Shown here one piece after another: positions 45,289 through 53,958 of a stretch of 64,000 nucleotides of DNA. Location: assembly GCF_040448305.1 (NCBI RefSeq), contig NZ_CP148752.1, positions 6,328,501-6,392,500 of the forward strand. Reading direction: 5' to 3'. Position 1 is the stretch's first letter. Every line of letters starts with the position of its first letter. The notes under the pieces are model-generated. The model ran no database searches. It saw only the letters and a list, made by a program, of their open reading frames with translations, and had not been told where the DNA came from. The translations under genes were made by a program, and so were the position numbers. This DNA is from Pseudomonas fluorescens. GTDB taxonomy: Bacteria; Pseudomonadota; Gammaproteobacteria; Pseudomonadales; Pseudomonadaceae.

Positions 45289-47349
45289 TCAAGCTTTGTC
45301 CACAACCTGCGCCTTGGCATCCGGCAAGGTGAAACCGGACACCGAACGACGCAACTGACTGGCCATTTTCGCCAGATTGCCGATGCTGTCAGCCGTGGCG
45401 GTGGAACCCGACGACGTCTGCGAGGTGATCTGCTGGATCACGTTCATCGTCAGGGAAATCTGACCGGCCGACGACGTCTGCTGTTGCGCTGCATTGGAAA
45501 TGCTCTGGATCAACGCCGCAAGTGTCTTGGAAACGCCTTCGATTTCTTCCAGGGCCACACCGGCATCCTGCGCCAGACGAGCGCCACGCACCACTTCGGT
45601 CGTCGTCTGCTCCATGGAGATGACCGCTTCGTTGGTGTCGGTCTGGATCGCCCGCACCAGGGTTTCGATCTGCCGGGTAGCGGCGGACGAGCGCTCGGCC
45701 AGGCGCTGCACTTCATCGGCGACCACGGCGAAACCGCGACCGGCATCACCGGCCATGGATGCCTGGATGGCCGCGTTGAGGGCCAGGATGTTGGTCTGGT
45801 CGGCAATGTCATCGATCAGGCTGACAATGTCGCCGATTTCCTGTGATGACTCGCCCAGGCGCTTGATGCGTTTGGCGGTGTCCTGAATCTGTTCGCGAAT
45901 GTTGTCCATGCCGTGGATGGTGTTGTGCACCACCTCGTTGCCCTTGTTGGCGATCTCCACCGAGCGCTCGGCAACCGCCGAAGATTCCGCCGCGTTGGCC
46001 GACACCTGGTCTATGGACTCGGCCATGTCGTTGATCGCCATGGAGGCCTCGGAAATCTGCTGGGCCTGATGTTCCGACGCCTGGGCCAAGTGCATGGCGG
46101 TGGCCTGGGTTTCCTGCACGGCGGCGGCGACCTGGCCGGCGGTGAGGTTGATGGTCGCGACCAGATCGCGCAGTTGGTCGACGGAGTAATTGATCGAGTC
46201 GGCGATGGTGCCGGTAAAGTCTTCGGTCACCGAGGCCGTCACCGTGAGGTCGCCATCGGCCAGGTCTTCGATTTCGTCGAGCAGGCGCATGATCGCGTTC
46301 TGGTTTCGCTCGTTTTTCTCGGCGGTTTCGCGCAACTGACGATTGGTTTCGCGCACCATCACCATGCCGATCAGGATGATCGAAGCCAGCGCCAACAAGC
46401 CCAGCACATAGCCGCCAATGGTGTCCGTGGTGCGCCCACCGACCATGTTTTCGAAACCGCTGGCCAGGTGTGAGGCTTCGTCGAGCAGGGTTTGCGACAG
46501 GCTGAAAATGTTCGAGGCCGATTCGCGGACCTTGAACAGCTCCGGCGAGGTTTCGAGGATCTCGTCCACCGAGCCCGAGACGAACTCGAACAGCTCGGAG
46601 ATTTCCGCGAGTCGCGCACGGGCGTCACGGTCTTCGACCTGGCTGACCTTGAGCGCCGGGTCGCCCTGGAGCATGCCGTTGAGCACCTTGCCGAACTGCG
46701 TCGCGTCGCGTCCGAACGCATCGGCGGCCTGCTGTGAATTTTCGTCGCCGGCCAACACCGTGTTGACCGCGCCGAGGATCCGTTCGGCCAGCAGCGACTG
46801 GCGCTGGGCCATCGCCACCTGGGCCGCCGGGGCGCCCCGTTGCAGCAGGATCTCGACGACTTTCTCGTACTCGACCTGCAACTGCGGCACGGTTTCGGCC
46901 AGGGTCGCGGCGACCTGATGCAGCGACAGTACGGTTTGCTCGCTGGAAAGAATCGCATCGGTGTTTTTCAGCAGGCGTTCCCAGTCCTGTTGCACTGCAC
47001 GCATCTCTGGACGCACGGTGGCGGGGGCTGGCGGCAGGCCGGTGACCGGGTCACCCTTCTTCAGATAACCCCAGCGCCGGGCAAAATCGTTGCGCGCATC
47101 GCTGAGCAACTTGAACGCGGCAGCCTTGCCGGCGGCGGCTTCGGTGGCGTTCTTGGCGATCCGCTGGGACAGCACGCGCAGCTCGCCGGCGTGGCCGATG
47201 TACTGTTTGTCGTAGAGAGCCTGGGTGTTGAGGTACGCGAAGTTGGCGAACAGCAGCATGATGAAGACGATCAGCGCGAGGAACAGCACGATAATCTGCG
47301 ACCGGCTGCGCGACCCTTCCAATGGCTTGCCTGCTTTTGCTTTTATCAT
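45289..47349 (-). CDS. pilJ: Type IV pilus chemoreceptor
   Basis: 686 aa. Methyl-accepting receptor of the Pil-Chp array. TM1 at about residues 19-38 (IIVLFLALIVFIMLLF) and TM2 near 315-335 enclose a periplasmic region with two PilJ-type helical modules (ELRVLSQRIAKNA and QSLLAERILGAVN). HAMP follows, then the signalling hairpin with tip DIADQTNILALNAAIQASMAG-type sequence near residue 515-540. No pilK methyltransferase follows. Start at 47349, AGGA a few bases upstream; a longer frame runs through a REP doublet and is not used. Confidence 0.96.
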   Translation of the reverse strand: MIKAKAGKPLEGSRSRSQIIVLFLALIVFIMLLFANFAYLNTQALYDKQYIGHAGELRVLSQRIAKNATEAAAGKAAAFKLLSDARNDFARRWGYLKKGDPVTGLPPAPATVRPEMRAVQQDWERLLKNTDAILSSEQTVLSLHQVAATLAETVPQLQVEYEKVVEILLQRGAPAAQVAMAQRQSLLAERILGAVNTVLAGDENSQQAADAFGRDATQFGKVLNGMLQGDPALKVSQVEDRDARARLAEISELFEFVSGSVDEILETSPELFKVRESASNIFSLSQTLLDEASHLASGFENMVGGRTTDTIGGYVLGLLALASIILIGMVMVRETNRQLRETAEKNERNQNAIMRLLDEIEDLADGDLTVTASVTEDFTGTIADSINYSVDQLRDLVATINLTAGQVAAAVQETQATAMHLAQASEHQAQQISEASMAINDMAESIDQVSANAAESSAVAERSVEIANKGNEVVHNTIHGMDNIREQIQDTAKRIKRLGESSQEIGDIVSLIDDIADQTNILALNAAIQASMAGDAGRGFAVVADEVQRLAERSSAATRQIETLVRAIQTDTNEAVISMEQTTTEVVRGARLAQDAGVALEEIEGVSKTLAALIQSISNAAQQQTSSAGQISLTMNVIQQITSQTSSGSTATADSIGNLAKMASQLRRSVSGFTLPDAKAQVVDKA

Positions 47350-47392
47350 CGGTCCTCGCCTGTTAACCCATTTCCGGTCCTGCCCGAGACCC

Positions 47393-47496
47393 TGTGGGAG
47401 CGGGCTTGCTCGCGAAAGCGGTAGATCAGCCAATATCAATGTTGAATGGACTGCCGCCTTCGCGAGCAAGTCGGATCGCCGCACCGCCGCTCCCAC
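47393..47496. repeat. REP doublet with an extended right arm, 104 bp
   Basis: The left arm is a normal GTGGGAGCGGGCTTGCTCGC; the right arm reads TCGCGAGCAAG, then TCGGATCGCCGCACCG, then CGCTCCCACA, so its stem is interrupted by about 15 bases. Between pilI and pilJ in the operon. Confidence 0.8.
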
Positions 47497-47517
47497 ATTG
47501 GCTCTCTGTTGTTGCGC

Positions 47518-48057
47518 TTACACCGCGACGTTCATGAACCCTTGGGACTGCGTCAACGCAAACGGGCTGAACACCTGCCAGCACTGCTCGCGCTGAAACC
47601 GGCCTTTGACGAACGCCGCCACCGGTCCCTTCAATTCGTCTGCCGGCACCGGCTCCAGGCTGTCCTGGGCAAAGTGCTGGAGGCCGAAGACTTCATCGAC
47701 CAGCAACCCGGCAAACACCTCTTCATGTTCCACCACCAACACCCGGCGCTGCCGACGCGCCGCCGAAAGCTCGTGCCCGAAGAAGCCGCACAGGTCCATG
47801 ACCGGCAGCAAACGCCCGCGCAGGTTGGCGACACCCTTGACCCAGGGCTTGACCCCCGGTAGCTGAGTGGAGCGCGGCTCATGCAAGACTTCGCTGACTT
47901 CGCTCATGGGCGCGACGTACCAGTGTTCGCCCAGGCGAAAACCGATACCGCTCCAGCTGTCCCGCCGGGCCGGCTGGGAGGGCAAGTCCGCCGCCAGCAG
48001 ACGACAGCGCTGGTCGATTTGCAGCAGCAGTTCGAAAGCCGTCAGCGACTCGTTCAT
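47518..48057 (-). CDS. pilI: CheW-like adaptor of the Pil-Chp system
   Basis: 179 aa. CheW domain: GIGFRLGEHWYVAPMSEVSEVL then VKGVANLRGRLLPVMDLCGFFG, coupling PilJ to ChpA. Begins 10 bases after pilH and is followed after a REP doublet by pilJ. Ends in an aliphatic tail. Start ATG at 48057. Confidence 0.95.
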   Translation of the reverse strand: MNESLTAFELLLQIDQRCRLLAADLPSQPARRDSWSGIGFRLGEHWYVAPMSEVSEVLHEPRSTQLPGVKPWVKGVANLRGRLLPVMDLCGFFGHELSAARRQRRVLVVEHEEVFAGLLVDEVFGLQHFAQDSLEPVPADELKGPVAAFVKGRFQREQCWQVFSPFALTQSQGFMNVAV

Positions 48058-48067
48058 GATCTGTCGA

Positions 48068-48433
48068 TCAACCGGCCAGCACGTTGTTCAGGGTCTTGAT
48101 CAGGGTGTCTTCATCGACCGGCTTGGTCAGGTAGTCCTTGGCGCCCTGGCGCGTGCCCCAGACCTTGTCGGTATCCTGATCCTTGGTGGTGATGATGATC
48201 ACCGGGATGTGCCCGGTTTCCGGGTCCTTGGTCAACTGGCGGGTTGCCTGGAAGCCGTTGAGGCCGGGCATGACGATGTCCATCAGCACCGCATCGGGCT
48301 TTTCCTGGCGGGCCAGGGCCACGCCGTCGGCACCGTTTTCGGCTTTCAACACTTCATGACCGTGCTTTTCCAGCATGCCGGTCAGTTTGTACATTTCGGT
48401 CGGCGAATCATCGACGATCAGAATACGTGCCAT
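48068..48433 (-). CDS. pilH: Response regulator PilH
   Basis: 121 aa, a lone receiver domain. ARILIVDDSPTEMYKL holds the acidic pair; the phospho-acceptor Asp is in DAVLMDIVMPGLNGF; the conserved Lys is in YLTKPVDE. In P. aeruginosa it governs pilus retraction and opposes PilG output. Start at 48433 (MARIL); four in-frame upstream codons are not needed. Confidence 0.96.
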   Translation of the reverse strand: MARILIVDDSPTEMYKLTGMLEKHGHEVLKAENGADGVALARQEKPDAVLMDIVMPGLNGFQATRQLTKDPETGHIPVIIITTKDQDTDKVWGTRQGAKDYLTKPVDEDTLIKTLNNVLAG

Positions 48434-48490
48434 GGTCTTCCCCATTCTTGTCGACGCCGGGCCCGATGGCCGAGCGTCACTGTGCGTGTC

Positions 48491-48895
48491 CTACTGCGGC
48501 AAAACGGCGGCGAAGCCAGGAACATGGGCCTGGATCGCATCAAGCAATTCTTCCTTGCTGAAAGGTTTGGTCAAAAACTGGTCGGAGCCGACGATGCGCC
48601 CCTTGGCCTTGTCGAACAGCCCGTCCTTGGACGACAGCATAATCACCGGCGTGGACTTGAACGCACTGTTGTTCTTGATCAGAGCGCAGGTCTGATAGCC
48701 ATCCAGGCGCGGCATCATGATGTCGACAAAGATGATGCCGGGGTGGTTGTCGACAATCTTGGCCAGGGCATCAAAACCGTCGACGGCCGTGATGACCTCA
48801 CAACCCACGTTCTTGAGCAGCGTTTCGGCGGTGCGACGGATCGTCTTCGAATCGTCGATTACCATGACCTTCAAGGCGCTGGGGTGCCGTTCCAT
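48491..48895 (-). CDS. pilG: Response regulator PilG
   Basis: 134 aa single receiver domain. KVMVIDDSKTIRRTAETLLK, phospho-acceptor Asp in IIFVDIMMPRLDGYQTC, Lys in FLTKPFSKEEL. Promotes pilus extension in P. aeruginosa. Start at 48895 (MERHPSALKVMV) matches the family N-terminus; an open frame to 48982 is discarded. First gene of pilGHIJ-chpAC. Confidence 0.96.
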   Translation of the reverse strand: MERHPSALKVMVIDDSKTIRRTAETLLKNVGCEVITAVDGFDALAKIVDNHPGIIFVDIMMPRLDGYQTCALIKNNSAFKSTPVIMLSSKDGLFDKAKGRIVGSDQFLTKPFSKEELLDAIQAHVPGFAAVLPQ

Positions 48896-49112
48896 AAAAT
48901 GCTCTACCGTCGCCTTTGCGAAACAAATTGTCCGTTTGCCGGTTAACGCGGCTCGAAACCCTTGATGTTCAAGGGCCGGCACGACATGGCAGCCTTTTTA
49001 GCACAGTCTCCAAAACCAATCTATCGGCCGACCGGCAAGGTGGTTTTTCCTTGACCGGGAACACACTCAGCGCCACTCTGACGCCACTTTTATATGACCC
49101 TTTGGCCTGACT
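48896..49112. other. Non-coding part of the pilG-gshB divergent region
   Basis: Together with the REP doublet at 49113 and a 41-base gshB leader this is a 340-base gap between divergent genes. It must hold the promoters for pilG and gshB. I see a few TA-rich hexamers but no -35/-10 pair or palindrome I would defend. Confidence 0.5.
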
Positions 49113-49194
49113 TGTGGGAGCGAGCCTGCTCGCGATGGTGTATCAGCTGCATAGGTGTCGACTGACACTCCATCGCGAGCAAGCTCGCTCCTAC
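49113..49194. repeat. REP doublet, 82 bp, mixed arms
   Basis: Left arm GTGGGAGCGAGCCTGCTCGC; right arm is the CTACA-ending variant with AAGC at its centre. Directly before the gshB leader. Confidence 0.86.
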
Positions 49195-49235
49195 AGAAGA
49201 TCAATATCCGGCCCTAAATTTTCGAGGAAAACCCA

Positions 49236-50189
49236 ATGAGCGTTCGCGTCGGGATTGTCATGGACCCTATCGCCAGCATTTCCTATAAAAAGGATAGCTC
49301 GCTGGCCATGCTGCTGGCCGCGCAGAAGCGTGGCTGGGAACTGTTCTACATGGAACAGCGCGACCTGTATCAGGGCGAAGGCCAGGCCCGGGCGCGGATG
49401 CGTCCACTGCAGGTTTTCGCCAACCCGGAAAAATGGTTCGAACTGGGTGCCGAAAGTGACGCGCTGCTGAGCGATCTGGACGTGATCCTGATGCGCAAGG
49501 ATCCGCCGTTCGACATGGAGTTCGTCTACTCCACCTATTTGCTGGAACAGGCCGAGCGCGCTGGTGTGCTGGTGGTCAACAAGCCGCAAAGCCTGCGCGA
49601 CTGCAACGAGAAGCTGTTCGCCACGCTGTTCCCGCAATGCACTCCGCCGACTATCGTCAGCCGTCGCCCTGACGTGCTGCGCGAATTCGCCGATCATCAT
49701 GGCGATGTGATCCTCAAGCCGCTGGACGGCATGGGCGGTTCTTCGATCTTCCGCCACACCGCAGGGCATCCGAACCTGTCGGTGATCCTCGAAACCCTGA
49801 CCCTGCATGGTCAGCAGCAAATCATGATCCAGGGTTACCTGCCGGCCATCGTCGATGGCGACAAGCGCATCCTGATGATCGACGGCGAGCCTGTGGATTA
49901 TTGCCTGGCGCGGATTCCGGCCCAGGGCGAAACCCGTGGCAACCTGGCCGCCGGTGGTCGTGGCGAAGCCCGTCCATTGACCGACAAGGACCGCTGGATC
50001 GCCGCGCAAGTCGGCCCGACCCTGCGTGAAAAAGGCCTGTTGTTCGTGGGTCTGGACGTGATCGGCGAGCACCTGACCGAGATCAACGTCACCAGTCCGA
50101 CCTGCATTCGCGAGATCGATAACGCGTTTGGCACTGACATCGGCGGCATGTTGATGGATGCCATCGATCAGAAGCTCAAGGCACGTTGA
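49236..50189 (+). CDS. gshB: Glutathione synthetase
   Basis: 317 aa. ATP-grasp enzyme joining gamma-glutamylcysteine and glycine. N-terminal VGIVMDPIASISYKKDSSLAML is characteristic; the glycine-rich ATP loop is LKPLDGMGGSSIFR; NVTSPTCIREID is the substrate/metal-binding end. Upstream neighbour of tonB, a conserved Pseudomonas order. Start at 49236. Confidence 0.98.
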   Translation: MSVRVGIVMDPIASISYKKDSSLAMLLAAQKRGWELFYMEQRDLYQGEGQARARMRPLQVFANPEKWFELGAESDALLSDLDVILMRKDPPFDMEFVYSTYLLEQAERAGVLVVNKPQSLRDCNEKLFATLFPQCTPPTIVSRRPDVLREFADHHGDVILKPLDGMGGSSIFRHTAGHPNLSVILETLTLHGQQQIMIQGYLPAIVDGDKRILMIDGEPVDYCLARIPAQGETRGNLAAGGRGEARPLTDKDRWIAAQVGPTLREKGLLFVGLDVIGEHLTEINVTSPTCIREIDNAFGTDIGGMLMDAIDQKLKAR

Positions 50190-50253
50190 TTAGCCAAACC
50201 AACATTGCGTTATCATGCGCGGCCTGTGAAAACGCGATGTTGGTTTCCTTGTC

Positions 50254-51153
50254 ATGACCCTCCCGTCCGATCTGCCTGTTGAACTCGCCCACCGTGGCGT
50301 GCGCCCGGTCGATCGCCTCGGTTTTACCCTGTTTCTGGCAGCGCTGATCCACCTGGCCTTGTTGTTGGGTGTCGGATTTGCAGTGGTCGAGCCCAAGCAG
50401 ATCAGCAAAACCCTGGAAATCACCCTCGCCACCTTCAAGAGCGAGAAGAAGCCCGAGAAAGCCGATTTCCTGGCTCAGGAGAATCAACAAGGCAGCGGCA
50501 CCCTGGATAAAAAGGCGATTCCCAAGACCACCGAGGTCGCGCCGTTCCAGGACAACAAGGTGCAAAAGGTCACGCCACCGCCGGCCGCCAAGCCTGAAAT
50601 TCAGGAAGCCCCACCCAAGGCTGCCGTGACCACCGTGGCGCCGAAACCGAAAAAGGCCCCCGCCAAGACCGAGGAGCCCAAGACCGAGGTCAAGCCCCAG
50701 GTCCAGGCGCCGACCTTCGACAGTGAGCAACTGTCCAGCGACATCGCCAGCCTCGAAGCGGAACTGGCCGCCGAACAACAGCTGTACGCCAAGCGCCCGC
50801 GTATTCACCGCTTGAGCGCAGCCTCGACCATGCGCGACAAGGGCGCCTGGTATAAGGACGAATGGCGCAAGAAAGTCGAGCGCATCGGCAACCTCAACTA
50901 CCCCGATGAAGCGCGGCGCAAACAGATCTATGGCAACTTGCGCCTGATGGTGTCGATCAACCGTGATGGTTCGCTGTATGAAGTGCTGGTGCTGGAGTCT
51001 TCCGGGCAACCGCTGCTGGACCAGGCGGCGCAACGGATCGTCCGGCTGGCGGCACCGTTTGCGCCGTTTACCGGGGATTTGTCGGATATCGACCGGCTGG
51101 AGATCATCCGCACCTGGAAGTTTGCCCGTGGGGATCGACTCTCAAGCAATTGA
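50254..51153 (+). CDS. TonB-family energy transducer (TonB3-like)
   Basis: 299 aa. One N-terminal membrane helix (LGFTLFLAALIHLALLLGVGFAVV), a Pro/Lys/Glu-rich periplasmic spacer (residues about 60-150) and a C-terminal TonB domain (NLNYPDEARRKQIYGNLRLMVSINRDG, ending IRTWKFARGD). No exbB/exbD adjoins it. Its place between gshB and algH matches P. aeruginosa tonB3, which has been linked to twitching motility rather than to iron uptake. Confidence 0.88.
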   Translation: MTLPSDLPVELAHRGVRPVDRLGFTLFLAALIHLALLLGVGFAVVEPKQISKTLEITLATFKSEKKPEKADFLAQENQQGSGTLDKKAIPKTTEVAPFQDNKVQKVTPPPAAKPEIQEAPPKAAVTTVAPKPKKAPAKTEEPKTEVKPQVQAPTFDSEQLSSDIASLEAELAAEQQLYAKRPRIHRLSAASTMRDKGAWYKDEWRKKVERIGNLNYPDEARRKQIYGNLRLMVSINRDGSLYEVLVLESSGQPLLDQAAQRIVRLAAPFAPFTGDLSDIDRLEIIRTWKFARGDRLSSN

Positions 51154-51168
51154 CCACCGCAAATCCCC

Positions 51169-51258
51169 TGTGGGAGCGGGCTTGCTCGCGAATGCGGTCA
51201 GTCATTCAATATAGATGTCGACTGACACGACGCCTTCGCGAGCAAGCCCGCTCCCACA
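51169..51258. repeat. REP doublet, 90 bp class, 'GGGC/GCCC' variant
   Basis: Arms GTGGGAGCGGGCTTGCTCGC and the matching reverse complement, with a short ATAGATGTCGAC-type loop. Between tonB and algH. Confidence 0.86.
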
Positions 51259-51333
51259 TTTGATCCGTGTCGACTGCCAAATTGCGGCATCCCCAGCTTG
51301 TCAGTTCGCCCCTCGAACGCCACACTAGCGGTC

Positions 51334-51906
51334 ATGAAAAACGTCAGCCCCAGCTACCTCAAGCATCAATTCCTGATCGCCATGCCACACATGGCCGACC
51401 CGAACTTTGCGCACACCTTGACCTACATCGTCGAGCACACGGCCAATGGCGCCATGGGGCTGGTGGTCAACCGTCCGCAAGATCTGAACCTGGCCGATAT
51501 CCTTGAGCAATTGCGCCCGGAAATCGAACCGCCAGCGCTCTGCCAGCATGTGCCGATCTTCATCGGTGGCCCGGTGCAGACCGATCGCGGCTTCGTCCTT
51601 CACCCCAAGGGTCAGAGCTTCCAGGCGACCGTTGATCTGGAAGACGAGTTGGCCCTGTCGACCTCCCAGGACGTGCTGTTCGCCATCGCTGACGGCGTCG
51701 GCCCGGCAAAAAGCCTGATTGCCCTCGGCTACGCCGGTTGGGAAGCCGGGCAGCTTGAAGCAGAACTGGCGCAGAACGCCTGGCTGAACTGCCCGTTCGA
51801 CGCCGACATCCTGTTCAATACCAGCAGTGAGTTGCGCCTGGAAGCGGCGGCCAAGCACCTGGGCGTCAACCTCAGCCTGCTGACCAGCCAGGCGGGGCAC
51901 GCCTGA
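51334..51906 (+). CDS. algH: YqgE/AlgH family protein
   Basis: 190 aa. Cytosolic family of unknown biochemical function; in P. aeruginosa affects alginate production. KHQFLIAMPHMADPNFAHTLTYIVEH is the family N-terminus, GAMGLVVNRPQDL and IFIGGPVQTDRGFVLH its conserved core. Start at 51334 (MKNVSPSYL), with a longer frame discarded. Ends in TGATG overlapping ruvX by one base. Confidence 0.94.
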   Translation: MKNVSPSYLKHQFLIAMPHMADPNFAHTLTYIVEHTANGAMGLVVNRPQDLNLADILEQLRPEIEPPALCQHVPIFIGGPVQTDRGFVLHPKGQSFQATVDLEDELALSTSQDVLFAIADGVGPAKSLIALGYAGWEAGQLEAELAQNAWLNCPFDADILFNTSSELRLEAAAKHLGVNLSLLTSQAGHA

Positions 51907-52343
51907 TGGCTCTGCGGCTGATTCTCGGATTCGACTACGGCACCAAACAGATCGGCGTTGCGGTCGGCCAGGTGATTACCGGCCAGGCCCGCGAGCTGTG
52001 CACCCTGAAAGCGCAGAACGGCATTCCCGACTGGAACCAGCTCGAAGCCCTCATCAAAGAGTGGAAACCCGATGCCGTGGTGGTTGGCCTGCCGTTGAAC
52101 ATGGACGGCACGCCCAGCGACATGTGCGCCCGCGCGGAAAAGTTTGCCCGGCGCCTGAACGGTCGCTTCAACCTGCCCTTTTATACCCACGATGAACGCC
52201 TCACCACCTTCGAAGCCAAGGGCGAACGCCTGGCTCGTGGCGGCCAGAAAGGCAGTTACCGCGACAACCCGGTCGATGCCATCGCCGCCGCCCTGCTGCT
52301 GCAAGGCTGGCTCGACGAAAACACCGCACTGTTTGAATCCTGA
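51906..52343 (+). CDS. ruvX: Holliday-junction resolvase-like / pre-16S rRNA nuclease (YqgF)
   Basis: 145 aa. RNase H-fold nuclease: catalytic Asp in ILGFDYGTKQIGVAVG, Asp/Glu in VVVGLPLNMDGT, and Asp in NPVDAIAAALLLQ. In E. coli the homologue trims pre-16S rRNA. Translationally coupled to algH by a one-base overlap; pyrR follows 79 bases later, so the genes probably form a longer operon. Confidence 0.93.
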   Translation: MALRLILGFDYGTKQIGVAVGQVITGQARELCTLKAQNGIPDWNQLEALIKEWKPDAVVVGLPLNMDGTPSDMCARAEKFARRLNGRFNLPFYTHDERLTTFEAKGERLARGGQKGSYRDNPVDAIAAALLLQGWLDENTALFES

Positions 52344-52422
52344 AGAGCCGCTGTGCGTCTCTCTTAGCTACAACCCGAGCCACTTCCCGCACAAGCTGGC
52401 TCGAACCCAAGAAGGAGCAACC

Positions 52423-52926
52423 ATGAGCCTGCCCAATCCCGCCGAACTGGTCAGCCAGATGGCAACCCGACTTGACGCTTATCTGGCCAAACGAGGCATC
52501 AGCGACCCGCGCTTCATTGGCATCCGTACCGGCGGCGTCTGGGTGGCCCAGGCCCTGCTCAAGGAACTGGGCAGCAATGAGCCCCTCGGCACCCTGGACG
52601 TGTCCTTCTACCGCGACGATTTCAGCCAGAACGGCCTGCACCCGCAGGTTCGCCCTTCGGCGCTGCCGTTCGAGATCGAAGGCCAGCACCTGGTGCTGAT
52701 CGACGACGTGCTGATGAGCGGCCGCACCATCCGCGCTGCCATGAACGAGTTGTTCGACTACGGCCGCCCGGCCAGCGTAACGCTGGTGTGCCTGCTGGAC
52801 CTGGACGCCGGCGAACTGCCGATCCGCCCGAACGTGGTTGGCGCGACCCTGTCGCTGGCGGCCCACGAACGGGTGAAGCTGTCCGGCCCGGAGCTTGCGC
52901 TCGAACTGCAAGACCTCGCCCTTTAA
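52423..52926 (+). CDS. pyrR: Bifunctional pyr operon regulator / uracil phosphoribosyltransferase-like protein
   Basis: 167 aa. Phosphoribosyltransferase fold with the PRPP loop LVLIDDVLMSGRTIRAAMNE. PyrR of Pseudomonas sits before pyrB and is linked to pyrimidine control, although an RNA attenuator as in Bacillus is not visible before it (only 79 bases separate it from ruvX). Start at 52423, with AAGGAG five bases upstream. First of pyrR-pyrB-pyrC'. Confidence 0.93.
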   Translation: MSLPNPAELVSQMATRLDAYLAKRGISDPRFIGIRTGGVWVAQALLKELGSNEPLGTLDVSFYRDDFSQNGLHPQVRPSALPFEIEGQHLVLIDDVLMSGRTIRAAMNELFDYGRPASVTLVCLLDLDAGELPIRPNVVGATLSLAAHERVKLSGPELALELQDLAL

Positions 52927-52953
52927 TTCGCCCTATTGAGAGTCCCCCTCGCG

Positions 52954-53958
52954 ATGACGCCTCTAGAAACCAAGCGCCCGCTGCAGCTCAATGATCAGGG
53001 CCAGCTGCGCCATTTCCTCTCGCTCGACGGCTTGCGCCGCGAGCTGTTGACGGAAATCCTCGACACCGCCGACTCCTTCCTCGAAGTCGGCGCCCGGGCC
53101 GTGAAGAAAGTCCCGCTGCTGCGCGGCAAGACCGTGTGCAACGTGTTCTTCGAGAACTCGACCCGCACCCGCACCACCTTCGAACTGGCGGCCCAGCGGT
53201 TGTCGGCGGACGTGATCACCCTCAACGTGTCCACGTCGTCGGCGAGCAAGGGCGAAACCCTGCTCGACACCCTGCGCAACCTGGAAGCCATGGCCGCCGA
53301 CATGTTCGTCGTGCGCCACGGTGATTCGGGTGCCGCGCACTTCATCGCCGAACATGTCTGCCCACAGGTGGCGATCATCAACGGCGGTGACGGCCGGCAC
53401 GCGCACCCGACCCAGGGCATGCTCGACATGCTGACCATCCGCCGGCACAAGGGCGGGTTCGAAAACCTTTCGGTGGCCATCGTCGGCGACATCCTGCACT
53501 CGCGGGTCGCGCGCTCGAACATGCTGGCCCTGAAAACCCTCGGTTGCCCGGATATCCGCGTGATCGCGCCGAAAACCCTGCTACCGATCGGCATCGAGCA
53601 ATACGGCGTGAAGGTCTACACCGACATGACCGAAGGCCTGAAGGACGTGGACGTGGTGATCATGCTGCGCCTGCAGCGTGAACGCATGACCGGCGGCCTG
53701 TTGCCGAGCGAGGGCGAGTTCTATCGCCTGTTCGGCCTGACCACCGCGCGCCTGGCCGGTGCCAAGCCCGATGCCATCGTGATGCACCCGGGGCCGATCA
53801 ACCGTGGGGTGGAAATCGAGTCTGCGGTGGCCGACGGCCCGCATTCGGTGATCCTCAACCAGGTGACCTACGGGATCGCCATTCGTATGGCGGTACTGTC
53901 CATGGCCATGAGCGGGCAGACTGCCCAGCGCCAATTCGAGCAGGAGAACGCCCAGTGA
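52954..53958 (+). CDS. pyrB: Aspartate carbamoyltransferase catalytic subunit
   Basis: 334 aa. Makes carbamoyl-aspartate from carbamoyl phosphate and aspartate. Carbamoyl-phosphate loop FFENSTRTRTTFELAAQRL, then SSASKGETLLDTLRNL; MHPGPINRGVEI at the C-terminal end. The N-terminal extension beyond E. coli PyrB fits the Pseudomonas enzyme, which assembles with an inactive dihydroorotase. Start at 52954; the stop overlaps pyrC' by four bases. Confidence 0.97.
   Translation: MTPLETKRPLQLNDQGQLRHFLSLDGLRRELLTEILDTADSFLEVGARAVKKVPLLRGKTVCNVFFENSTRTRTTFELAAQRLSADVITLNVSTSSASKGETLLDTLRNLEAMAADMFVVRHGDSGAAHFIAEHVCPQVAIINGGDGRHAHPTQGMLDMLTIRRHKGGFENLSVAIVGDILHSRVARSNMLALKTLGCPDIRVIAPKTLLPIGIEQYGVKVYTDMTEGLKDVDVVIMLRLQRERMTGGLLPSEGEFYRLFGLTTARLAGAKPDAIVMHPGPINRGVEIESAVADGPHSVILNQVTYGIAIRMAVLSMAMSGQTAQRQFEQENAQ

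Noticed and set aside
52344..52422. RNA attenuator before pyrR
   Set aside because: The 79-base gap between ruvX and pyrR has no terminator/antiterminator pair that I can draw.
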